A stretch of 64,000 nucleotides of DNA from Leptothrix cholodnii SP-6 (GTDB taxonomy: Bacteria > Pseudomonadota > Gammaproteobacteria > Burkholderiales > Burkholderiaceae_C): contig NC_010524.1 of assembly GCF_000019785.1 (NCBI RefSeq), forward strand, positions 4,514,001-4,578,000, in the 5' to 3' direction. Positions 1-7,254 of the stretch are shown in pieces (position 1 is the first letter of the stretch; the number at the start of each line of letters is the position of its first letter). The notes under the pieces were generated by a model that was given only the letters and a program-made list of their open reading frames with translations, ran no database searches and was not told where the DNA came from. The position numbers and the translations under genes are program-made.

Positions 1-2362
1 GCTCTTGCGTTTTCGGGTGCGCCAGCAGGGCGCAGAAGTGCTTGCGCTCGAGCGCCATCAGGTAGTCCTCGGTGACCAGCGAGCCGCCGTCGACATCGCC
101 GCCACAGACCACCTCGGCGATCAGGCTGGCGATGTGGAAGTCGTGCGCGCTGACGAAGCCGCCGTCGCGCATGCCGACCAGGCTGGCCTTGATCGTCGCC
201 AGGCCCGAACGGCCCGCCACCGGGAACAGCGCCTTGGGCGGCGCTCGGTAGCCCGCATCGGTCAGCGCCTTGACCTGGCCGATGGCGACGTGCAGCAGCT
301 CGTCCTTGTGCGCAACGATCACGTCGCTGTCCAACAGGTAACCGAGCTTGCGCGACTCCAGCGCGCTGGTGCCGACAGTCGCCATCGCGGCGGCCTGGAA
401 GCCGTCCTTAAGGAAGGCGAGCAGATCGCTGCCCGGTGCGCCGGCCGCCTTCTCGGCCGCGCGGCGCGCGATGTAGGTCAGCCCGCCGCCGCCCGGCAGC
501 AGGCCGACGCCGACCTCGACCAGGCCGACGTAGGTCTCCATCGCCGCCACCCGCAGCGCCGAGTGCACCGCCAGCTCGCAGCCGCCGCCCAGCGCGATGC
601 CGCGCATGGCCGAGACCACCGGCACCGCCGCGTAGCGGATGCGCAGCATCAGGTCCTGCAGCTTCTTCTCCTCGGGCGCGATGCCTTTGGCGCCGAGCTT
701 CATGAACACCGGCATCAGCGATTCGAGATTCGCGCCGGCCGAGAACACGTCGTCCGGCGACCAGATCACCAGGCCCTGGTAACGCGCCTCGGCCAGTTCC
801 ACCGCTTTCAGCAGCCCTTCGGTCACGGTCGGGCTGATCAGGTGCAGCTTGGCGGTGATGCTGGCGATCAGCACCTCGCCGTCGAGCGTCCAGACCCGCA
901 GCTCGTCGTTGCGGTACACCTCGGTGCCGCTTTGCAGCGGGTCGGGGGCACCGGCGCCCAGGACGTTTTCGGGGAAATGCTGGCGGGCGTAGACCGGCAA
1001 GGTCGAACGCGGCTCGAAACAACCGGCCGCCGCGGACCAGGACCCGTCGGGCGTGTGCACGCCGCCGTGCATGGCCACCGCGCTGTCGAACACCCAGGCC
1101 GGCAGCGGCGCGCGGCACAGCGCCCGGCCGGCGTCGATGTCGTCCTTGATCCACTGCGCCACCTGCAGCCAGCCGGCCTCCTGCCAGAGCTCGAACGGGC
1201 CCTGCTTCATGCCGAAGCCCCAGCGCATCGCGAAGTCGACCTCGCGCGCGTTGTCGGCGATCTCGGCCAGGTGCACCGCGGCGTAATGGAAACCGTCGCG
1301 CAGGATCGCCCACAGGAATTGCGCCTGCGGGTTGCTCGATTCACGCAGCAGCTTGAGCCGCTCGGCGGCCGGCTTCTTGAGGATGCGCTCGATGATCGGG
1401 TCGGCCTTGCCGCCGCCCGCCACGTATTCGCCCTTGGCCGGGTCGAGACGCAGGATTTCCTTGCCGACCTTCTTGTAGAAGCCCGCGCCGGTCTTCTGGC
1501 CCAGAGCGCCCTGGGCGATCAGCGCGGCCAGCACCGGCGGCGTGGCGTAGCTGGCGTAGAACGGGTCGTCGGTCTTGTCGTGGCCCAGGTTGTCCTGCAG
1601 CGTCTTGATGACATGTGCCATCGTGTCCAGCCCCACCACGTCGGCGGTGCGGAAGGTGCCGCTGCTGGCGCGGCCGAGCTTCTTGCCGGTCAGGTCGTCG
1701 ACCACGTCGTAGCTCAGGCCAAACTTGTCAGCCTCGTGCATCACGGCCAGCATGCCGGCCACGCCGACCCGGTTGGCGACGAAGTTGGGCGTGTCCTTGG
1801 CCCGCACCACGCCCTTGCCGAGCGTGCGGGTGACGAAGGTCTCGAGCTGGTTGAGCACCGCCGCCTGCGTGTCGGGCGTCGGAATCAGCTCGACCAATGC
1901 CATGTAGCGCGGCGGGTTGAAGAAGTGGATGCCGCAGAAACGCGGCCGGATCGCCGCCGGCAGCGCGTCGCTCAGCTTGGTGATCGACAGGCCCGAGGTG
2001 TTGGACGCCACGATCGCGTGCGGCGCCAGGTGGGCGGCGATGCGCTCGTAGAGCGCGAGCTTCCAGTCCATGCGTTCGGCGATCGCCTCGATCACCAGGT
2101 CGCACTCCTTCAGCAGGTCGAGGTGCTCCTCGTAGTTGGCCGGCTGGATGCGCGCGGCGTCCTCGGCCACGCCCAGCGGCGCGGGCTTGAGCTTGGCCAG
2201 GTTGGCGATCGCCTTCAGCGCGATGCCCGACTTCGGGCCCTCCTTGGCCGGCAGGTCGAACAGCACCACCGGCACCTTGACGTTGACCAAGTGGGCGGCA
2301 ATCTGCGCGCCCATCACGCCGGCGCCCAGCACGGCGACCTTGCGGACGATGAATCGATTCAT
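1..2362 (-). CDS. Fused 3-hydroxyacyl-CoA dehydrogenase / enoyl-CoA hydratase (FadN-type), 3' end cut by window edge
   Basis: Bifunctional beta-oxidation enzyme that hydrates enoyl-CoA and oxidises 3-hydroxyacyl-CoA with NAD. The 787 visible residues begin with a Rossmann nucleotide-binding motif GAGVMG (residues 13-18), followed by 3-hydroxyacyl-CoA dehydrogenase signatures such as NTSGLSI and HFFNPP. A C-terminal crotonase domain carries GGGCELA and GLVEVGVGLLPGGGG, with both conserved Glu positions present. Dehydrogenase first and hydratase second is the FadN order, the reverse of E. coli FadB. The ATG at 2360-2362 lies 41 bp after the acyl-CoA dehydrogenase stop, so the two are probably co-transcribed. 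FadN-type proteins are about 790-800 residues, so only a few residues and the stop should be missing. Confidence 0.93.
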   Translation of the reverse strand, partial: MNRFIVRKVAVLGAGVMGAQIAAHLVNVKVPVVLFDLPAKEGPKSGIALKAIANLAKLKPAPLGVAEDAARIQPANYEEHLDLLKECDLVIEAIAERMDWKLALYERIAAHLAPHAIVASNTSGLSITKLSDALPAAIRPRFCGIHFFNPPRYMALVELIPTPDTQAAVLNQLETFVTRTLGKGVVRAKDTPNFVANRVGVAGMLAVMHEADKFGLSYDVVDDLTGKKLGRASSGTFRTADVVGLDTMAHVIKTLQDNLGHDKTDDPFYASYATPPVLAALIAQGALGQKTGAGFYKKVGKEILRLDPAKGEYVAGGGKADPIIERILKKPAAERLKLLRESSNPQAQFLWAILRDGFHYAAVHLAEIADNAREVDFAMRWGFGMKQGPFELWQEAGWLQVAQWIKDDIDAGRALCRAPLPAWVFDSAVAMHGGVHTPDGSWSAAAGCFEPRSTLPVYARQHFPENVLGAGAPDPLQSGTEVYRNDELRVWTLDGEVLIASITAKLHLISPTVTEGLLKAVELAEARYQGLVIWSPDDVFSAGANLESLMPVFMKLGAKGIAPEEKKLQDLMLRIRYAAVPVVSAMRGIALGGGCELAVHSALRVAAMETYVGLVEVGVGLLPGGGGLTYIARRAAEKAAGAPGSDLLAFLKDGFQAAAMATVGTSALESRKLGYLLDSDVIVAHKDELLHVAIGQVKALTDAGYRAPPKALFPVAGRSGLATIKASLVGMRDGGFVSAHDFHIASLIAEVVCGGDVDGGSLVTEDYLMALERKHFCALLAHPKTQE

Positions 2363-2403
2363 ACGGTCTCCTGGAATGTGGGTCGGGTTGACGAGCGACG
2401 GCT

Positions 2404-4194
2404 TCAGAACATCGACTCGTCCATCGCCATCAGCGGCGCGACGCCGGCGCGGGCGGTGCGGATCAGGCTGGCGGTCTCGGGCAGCAGCTTGGCGAAGTAG
2501 AAACGCGCGGTGTGCAGCTTGGCGGTGTAGAACGGATCGCCGCTGCCCTGTTGATCGAGCGCAATCCGGGCCATGCGGGCCCAGAAATAGGCGAACACCA
2601 GGTGGCCGACCACGCGCAGGTAATCGACCGCCGCGCCGCCCACCTCGTCGGCGTTGCCCATCGCCTTGAAACCGAGTTCGGTGGTCAGCTTGTTGACCTT
2701 GTCGCCGAGATCAGCGAGCGGGTTGATGAACTCCTGCATGTCCTCGCGCACGCCTTCCTCGTCGATCAGATCGGCCACGCGCCGGCCGAAAGCCTTGAGC
2801 TTGCGACCGTTGTCGGCCAGCACCTTGCGGCCCAGCAGGTCGAGCGACTGGATGGTGTTGGTGCCCTCGTAGATCATGTTGATGCGGGCGTCGCGCACGT
2901 ACTGCTCCATGCCCCATTCGCGGATGTAGCCGTGGCCGCCGAACACCTGCAGGCAGTGCGAGGTGGCGATCCAGCCGTTGTCGGTCAGGAAGGCCTTGAC
3001 GATCGGCGTCAACAGCGCCACCTCGTCGGCGCTGGCGCGGCGCACGGCCTCGTCGGGGTGGCTCAGCTCCTGGTCGAGCATCAGCGCGGTGTGCACGCAC
3101 AGGGCGCGGCCGCCTTCGGCGTAGGCGCGCGCGGTCAGCAGCATCTTGCGCACGTCGGGGTGCACGATGATCGGATCGGCCGGCTTGTCGAGCGCCTTCG
3201 GCCCGGTCAGCGCGCGCATCTGGATGCGGTCCTTCGCGTAGGCGACGGCGTTCTGGTAGGCCACCTCGGTGAGGCCCAGGCTCTGCATGCCCACGCCCAG
3301 GCGGGCCGCGTTCATCATCACGAACATCGCCGCCAGGCCCTTGTGAGGCTCGCCGACCAGGGTGCCCACGGCGCCGTCGAGCACCAGTTGCGCGGTGGCG
3401 TTGCCGTGGATGCCCATCTTGTGTTCGAGGCCGCCGCACCAGATGCCGTTGCGCGCGCCCAGGCTGCCGTCGGCGTTGACGTTGAACTTGGGCACCACGA
3501 ACAGCGAGATGCCCTTGCTGCCTTCGGGCGCGCCGGGCAGGCGGGCCAGCACCAGGTGCACGATGTTGGCGGCCAGGTCGTGTTCGCCGGCCGAGATGAA
3601 GATCTTGTTGCCGGTGATCGCGTAGCTGCCGTCAGCCAGCGGCTCCGCCTTGGTGCGCAGCAGGCCGAGGTCGGTGCCGCAGTGCGGCTCGGTCAGGCAC
3701 ATGCTGCCGGTCCATTCGCCGCTGGTCAGGCGCGGCAGGTAGGTGGCCTGCTGCTCGGGGGTGCCGTGGGCGTGCAGCGCCTCGTAGGCGCCGTGCGACA
3801 GGCCGGGATACATCGTCCAGGCCTGGTTGGCGCTGTTGAGCATCTCGTAGAAACACTGGTTCACGACCTGCGGCAGGCCCTGGCCGCCGTAGGCCGGATC
3901 GCAGCTCAGCGAGGCCCAGCCGCCTTCGACATATTGCGCATAGGCCTGCTTGTAGCCCGCCGGCGCACGCACGGCGTGGGTCGCCGGGTCGCGCGTGCAG
4001 CCTTCGGCATCGCCGCTCTGGTTGAGCGGGAACACCACGCCGGCGGCGAACTTGCCGCCCTCCTCCAGCACCGCGTTGACGGTGTCGACGTCGACCTCGG
4101 CGTGCGCCGGCATGGCCTTGAAGGCGGTGGTGACGTCGATCAGCTCGTGCAGCACGAACTGCATGTCGCGCAACGGCGGGGTGTACTGGGGCAT
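2404..4194 (-). CDS. Acyl-CoA dehydrogenase, long form with extra C-terminal domain
   Basis: FAD-dependent flavoenzyme for the first step of beta-oxidation. At 596 residues it is longer than the ~380-residue short/medium-chain enzymes and matches the family with an added C-terminal domain. Visible signatures are MCLTEPHCGTDLG in the FAD/substrate region, FGGHGYIREWGMEQYVRD, and IYEGTNTIQ around Y442-E443, where this family carries its catalytic Glu. The flanking genes (TetR regulator upstream, FadN-type enzyme downstream, same strand) support a fatty-acid degradation operon. Chain-length specificity cannot be read from sequence. Confidence 0.94.
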   Translation of the reverse strand: MPQYTPPLRDMQFVLHELIDVTTAFKAMPAHAEVDVDTVNAVLEEGGKFAAGVVFPLNQSGDAEGCTRDPATHAVRAPAGYKQAYAQYVEGGWASLSCDPAYGGQGLPQVVNQCFYEMLNSANQAWTMYPGLSHGAYEALHAHGTPEQQATYLPRLTSGEWTGSMCLTEPHCGTDLGLLRTKAEPLADGSYAITGNKIFISAGEHDLAANIVHLVLARLPGAPEGSKGISLFVVPKFNVNADGSLGARNGIWCGGLEHKMGIHGNATAQLVLDGAVGTLVGEPHKGLAAMFVMMNAARLGVGMQSLGLTEVAYQNAVAYAKDRIQMRALTGPKALDKPADPIIVHPDVRKMLLTARAYAEGGRALCVHTALMLDQELSHPDEAVRRASADEVALLTPIVKAFLTDNGWIATSHCLQVFGGHGYIREWGMEQYVRDARINMIYEGTNTIQSLDLLGRKVLADNGRKLKAFGRRVADLIDEEGVREDMQEFINPLADLGDKVNKLTTELGFKAMGNADEVGGAAVDYLRVVGHLVFAYFWARMARIALDQQGSGDPFYTAKLHTARFYFAKLLPETASLIRTARAGVAPLMAMDESMF

Positions 4195-4274
4195 GTCGTC
4201 TCCTGAACGTGGGGCGGCGCGTCGGCGCGCCTGCGTAACGGTGAAAGGATCGGAAAAGTGGCGCTGCGCCGCGC

Positions 4275-4934
4275 TCAGCGCGAGCCGTCCGCGGGGGCGA
4301 CGGCATAGCGCGCGAGCATGTGCTCGAAGCCGCGGCGCGCCCGTTCGACCGCACCGGGCTCGCGCAGGAAGCGGGCATCGTGGTGCAGGGCGAGGATCAG
4401 GCCGTGCATCTCGAACGCCATCTGCCGGGCATCGGTATCGGGGCGCAGATCGCCGACCTCGCGGGCGATCTCGATCGCCCGGTGCAGCGCGGCGTGCCAG
4501 GTGCGGACCATGTCGGCCAGCGCGTCGCGCACCGGTCCGGGCCGGTCGTCGAACTCGACCGCGCCGCTGATGTAGATGCAGCCCGAGTCGATCTCGACCG
4601 TGACGCGCCGGATCCAGCGGTCGAACATCGCCACCAGCCGGCCCAGGCCACGCGGCTCGCGGATGGCGGGGTAGAAGATCTCTTCTTCGAAGCGGTTGTG
4701 ATACTCGCGGATCACCGAGATCTGCAGCTCCTCGCGCGAGCCGAAATGGGCGAACACGCCCGACTTGCTCATGCCCGTGACCTCGGCCAGCGCGCCGATC
4801 GACAGGCCTTCGAGCCCTTTCTGCGACGACAGGGCCAAGGCGGCATCCAGGATCGAGGCGCGGGTCTGCTGGCCCTTCTGGGCGGAACGGGCGCCGGCGC
4901 GGGATTTGCGCTGCTCAAGGCTGGTGGAGGTCAC
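4275..4934 (-). CDS. TetR/AcrR-family transcriptional regulator
   Basis: 219-residue one-component repressor. Residues ~24-70 form a typical TetR helix-turn-helix (TRASILDAALALSSQKG, then GMSKSGVFAHFGSREEL), followed by an all-helical ligand domain rich in Ala, Arg and Leu. The start codon appears to be GTG (4932-4934). It is the first gene of the same-strand group with the acyl-CoA dehydrogenase 80 bp downstream, so it probably controls fatty-acid oxidation in response to an acyl-CoA. That role is inferred from position only. Dyad sequences lie in its promoter region. Confidence 0.9.
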   Translation of the reverse strand: MTSTSLEQRKSRAGARSAQKGQQTRASILDAALALSSQKGLEGLSIGALAEVTGMSKSGVFAHFGSREELQISVIREYHNRFEEEIFYPAIREPRGLGRLVAMFDRWIRRVTVEIDSGCIYISGAVEFDDRPGPVRDALADMVRTWHAALHRAIEIAREVGDLRPDTDARQMAFEMHGLILALHHDARFLREPGAVERARRGFEHMLARYAVAPADGSR

Positions 4935-4972
4935 GAAGTTCCGATTGATCGAACGATCGTGCTATTTTGTCC

Positions 4973-4994
4973 GACTTGTCGCAAGTCACAAGTC
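4973..4994. promoter_or_regulatory. Overlapping inverted repeats, candidate operator of the TetR regulator
   Basis: Three half-sites occur: GACTTG (4973-4978), CAAGTC (4982-4987) and CAAGTC (4989-4994). The first pairs with either of the others (GACTTG-N3-CAAGTC, or GACTTGT-N8-ACAAGTC). Reading toward the TetR gene, a TTGTGA and a CAAAAT hexamer spaced 16 bp fit a sigma-70 promoter overlapping these repeats, so a repressor bound here would block its own gene. A further small dyad, GATCG-AA-CGATC, lies at 4947-4958. The promoter match is modest. Confidence 0.45.
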
Positions 4995-5040
4995 CTGGCG
5001 ATCGTCTTTTTCTAGAGTCCGACCCCTAGTCAGATATGAG

Positions 5041-5056
5041 CCTTGTACCCACAAGG
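5041..5056. promoter_or_regulatory. Inverted repeat upstream of the HNH gene
   Basis: CCTTGT-ACCC-ACAAGG is a perfect 6-bp dyad with a 4-bp spacer, 64 bp before the HNH start. A weak promoter-like pair, TTGAGG (5074-5079) and TATGCT (5098-5103), lies between. It could be an operator or a short hairpin; nothing distinguishes these. Confidence 0.3.
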
Positions 5057-5119
5057 GTCACGAAAATGACACCTTGAGGGCTCAGGCTCGCATGATCTAT
5101 GCTAGGCATGGGAACTGCC

Positions 5120-5677
5120 ATGGACGTGCTTCAACTCGATGTTTCGGGTCGACCCCAGGCGTGGATCACGCCGAAGGAAGCGGCCACTCTGTATGCCAGC
5201 GACGCCGTCGCGTGGACGCTGGGAGAGCCGTGCATGGTTCTGCGCGGCGGTATCCAGCGCGTCAGCGGCCTGCAGTCGCGCATCGAACTGCACCCGATCA
5301 TCGCGGTGCGTGGCGCCGTGCCCTCACGCGCCTGGCGACAGGCGCCGGCGCTGTCGAACATCAAGCTGTTCGTGCGCGACCGCCACGTCTGCGCCTACTG
5401 CGGCGGCGTGTTCCCGCCCGACGACCTGACACGCGAGCACATCGTGCCGACCTCGCGCGGCGGCGTCGACAGCTGGATGAACTGCATCACGGCCTGTCGC
5501 AGCTGCAACGGCCGCAAGGGCAACCGCCTGCTGGAAGAAACCCGCATGGAGCTGCTCTACCTGCCCTACGTGCCGAACCTGCACGAGGACATGATCCTGC
5601 GCGGGCGCCGGATCGTGGTCGACCAGATGGAGTTCCTGCTCGCCTGCGTGCCGCGCCACAGTCGCCTGCACGGCTGA
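5120..5677 (+). CDS. HNH endonuclease family protein
   Basis: 185-residue protein with a C-terminal HNH nuclease fold. Visible are a zinc-binding pair CAYC (C91, C94), the HNH core REHIVP (E106-H107) with following TSRGG, N121 in the third motif position, and a second Cys pair C126/C129 in CRSCN, then GRKGN. The N-terminal ~75 residues are a conserved extension starting MDVLQLD. In-frame starts also exist at 5099 and 5108; 5120 was chosen because the protein reads naturally from there, although the ribosome site is weak. No restriction or phage genes are adjacent, so a role in DNA processing is possible but unproven. Confidence 0.85.
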   Translation: MDVLQLDVSGRPQAWITPKEAATLYASDAVAWTLGEPCMVLRGGIQRVSGLQSRIELHPIIAVRGAVPSRAWRQAPALSNIKLFVRDRHVCAYCGGVFPPDDLTREHIVPTSRGGVDSWMNCITACRSCNGRKGNRLLEETRMELLYLPYVPNLHEDMILRGRRIVVDQMEFLLACVPRHSRLHG

Positions 5678-5803
5678 ATCGCAGGTGTACGGCGCCGCAG
5701 CCGTGCATGGCCGCGATGCGCAGCGGCGATCAGGGTCAACGGACACCCGGTGCTGCGACGTTAGGATGAGACACGCCCGCATCACCCCGGAGGGGGTTCG
5801 ACC

Positions 5804-6283
5804 ATGAAATCCCGCCTGATTGCCCTTGCCACCGCGCTCGCGCTCGCCGCCTGCAGCACCACCAGCCCCGACGTCGTGCAGCCGCGCGATGCGCAGCGGC
5901 TGTCGACCGTGCAGGACGCGGTGGTCCTGAGTGTCAGGCCGGTGGTGGTGGAGGGCCAGCAGAGCGGCGCCGGCGCGGTCGCTGGCGGGGTCGTCGGCGG
6001 CATTGCCGGCGGATCGGTGGGCGGCCGGCGCGAAGGCGCGGCGGTGGCGGTGATCGGCGCGGTGGCCGGCGCGGTGATCGGCAACACGATGGAGCGCTTC
6101 GGCACGCGCGAAGAGGCGGTCGAGATCCTGCTGCAACTGCCGAACGGCGAGCGCCGGTCGATGGTGCAGGCGAAGGGCACCGAATCCCTGGCCGCGGGCG
6201 ACGCCGTGATCCTGGTGACCAGTGGTGGCAGAACCCGTGTCACGCGGGCGCCGCAGGTCGCACCGACGCCCCGCACGCCCTGA
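5804..6283 (+). CDS. SlyB-like glycine-zipper outer-membrane lipoprotein
   Basis: 159-residue predicted lipoprotein. A short hydrophobic signal ends in a lipobox LAAC (C17), so the mature protein should be lipidated and outer-membrane anchored. The central segment (residues ~55-92) is a glycine-zipper (VAGGVVGGIAGGSVGG, then IGAVAGAVIGNTMERFGTRE), typical of the SlyB/Pcp family. A GGAGG ribosome site precedes the ATG. Family members support envelope integrity; no specific role can be inferred here. Confidence 0.85.
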   Translation: MKSRLIALATALALAACSTTSPDVVQPRDAQRLSTVQDAVVLSVRPVVVEGQQSGAGAVAGGVVGGIAGGSVGGRREGAAVAVIGAVAGAVIGNTMERFGTREEAVEILLQLPNGERRSMVQAKGTESLAAGDAVILVTSGGRTRVTRAPQVAPTPRTP

Positions 6284-6295
6284 ACCCGCAGGGCG
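6276..6295. terminator. Possible stem-loop between convergent genes
   Basis: CGCCCTG-AACCCG-CAGGGCG is a perfect 7-bp stem with a 6-nt loop that begins inside the last codons of the lipoprotein gene. The opposing Cys-rich gene ends 37 bp further on. There is no T-tract, so intrinsic termination is uncertain. Confidence 0.3.
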
Positions 6296-6331
6296 CGGGC
6301 CGGGTCAGGCGGGGCGGCGAGCGGGAGCGGA

Positions 6332-6571
6332 TCAGCCCGCGCTGCGCAGCTGCTCTTCGAGTTCGGTGCAGGTCGGTGCGCAGACCAGCTGCGACTTGCC
6401 GAGCAGCTTGCGGGTCTTCAGTTGCGAGCGGGCGCGGTGCTTGCCGCACAGGAAACACGACATCGTCGCGGCCGAGTGCGTGCCGGCGGAGCCGAAGGGT
6501 GAACCGGGCGTCTTGCTGAGGTAGCGCAGGCCATCGGTGTCGATGGAGGTCTTGACAGAATCTTTGCTCAT
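6332..6571 (-). CDS. Small Cys-rich protein, putative zinc-binding, unknown function
   Basis: 79-residue protein starting MSKDSVKT. It has C39-x2-C42 (CFLCGKH, with H45 nearby) and C64-x3-C68 (CAPTC), a pattern that could bind one zinc ion as a small ribbon, followed by a short acidic helix. No catalytic motif is visible. A longer reading from a TTG at 6643 is possible, but the ATG at 6569-6571 looks more natural. It is convergent with the lipoprotein gene. I do not recognise a named family. Confidence 0.7.
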   Translation of the reverse strand: MSKDSVKTSIDTDGLRYLSKTPGSPFGSAGTHSAATMSCFLCGKHRARSQLKTRKLLGKSQLVCAPTCTELEEQLRSAG

Positions 6572-6616
6572 GGATGGACTTCGGACGCGGGTTGAATGAT
6601 CGCGGCGTGCAGGAAA

Positions 6617-6632
6617 GGTTCGATGACGAACC
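6617..6632. promoter_or_regulatory. Inverted repeat upstream of the Cys-rich gene
   Basis: GGTTCG-ATGA-CGAACC is a perfect 6-bp dyad with a 4-bp spacer, 45 bp before the start of the small Cys-rich gene, in a locally AT-richer stretch (6600-6680). The position suits an operator. No regulator gene is adjacent. Confidence 0.35.
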
Positions 6633-6741
6633 GATCGACACAATAAATGAAGTTGACGCTCACTGCTGATGCAAGGTTGAACCGGTTTGCACAGTCGTGA
6701 GCGCGCAACGTGTGGAAAAAATCCGGCGGCAGCCCTCCCCG

Positions 6742-7245
6742 TTACAGGAAACGCTCCAGCAATCGACGCGAACCGCGATCGAGAGCCGGCATGTCCCGGA
6801 CCAGAAACTGGACGCCGTGCGCACTGCCGATCAGCAGCGCGCCACCCGGCAGGCGCCGGATGTCTTCTTCCACCTTGAGGACCAAGGTGGTGACGCCGCG
6901 GTCGGTTTCAACCTCCCAGGTGCTCGGAGTGGAAAAAGTCGAAACCGAGACCACCCGGCGGATGACCGGCATGAACTCGCGTGCCGCCAGTTCGGCCTCG
7001 ATCAGCTGGCGCTGCGCCGGGCCGAGCTCGTCGATGCGCTCGAACCAGGCCAGCTCGTGACCATCGGCACTGACCAGCGACAGGCCCTCGCCCGGCGCGA
7101 CGAGCGGGAAAGCCCGCACCGGCACGACGCCGGTGTGCACGGTGCCGGCAGCGTCGGTGTAGACCAGTCGCCCCTGCGCGTTGCGGCTGAGCAGGAAGTC
7201 AGGGGCGCCCGTCGCGGGCTCCCGGGATGTCGGCGGATTCGTCAT
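6742..7245 (-). CDS. DUF1854 protein, cyanophycin-locus associated
   Basis: 167-residue soluble protein of the DUF1854 type that, in betaproteobacteria, is found beside cyanophycin synthetase genes and a dedicated ABC transporter. It reads DFLLSRNAQGRLVYTDAAG near the start and ends with FLVRDMPALDRGSRRLLERFL. No signal peptide, membrane segment or catalytic motif is visible. It begins 9 bp after the ABC transporter stop, so the two are almost certainly one transcript, divergent from the cyanophycin genes. Its biochemical role is unknown; transporter accessory or regulator is only a guess. Confidence 0.82.
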   Translation of the reverse strand: MTNPPTSREPATGAPDFLLSRNAQGRLVYTDAAGTVHTGVVPVRAFPLVAPGEGLSLVSADGHELAWFERIDELGPAQRQLIEAELAAREFMPVIRRVVSVSTFSTPSTWEVETDRGVTTLVLKVEEDIRRLPGGALLIGSAHGVQFLVRDMPALDRGSRRLLERFL

Positions 7246-7254
7246 CGCGGGCCC

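Noticed and set aside
5..2500. 831-codon open frame on the plus strand opposite the FadN-type gene
   Set aside because: The minus strand reads as a clear multi-domain enzyme with catalytic motifs. The plus frame is an Arg/Ala/His-rich antisense artefact of high GC at third codon positions.
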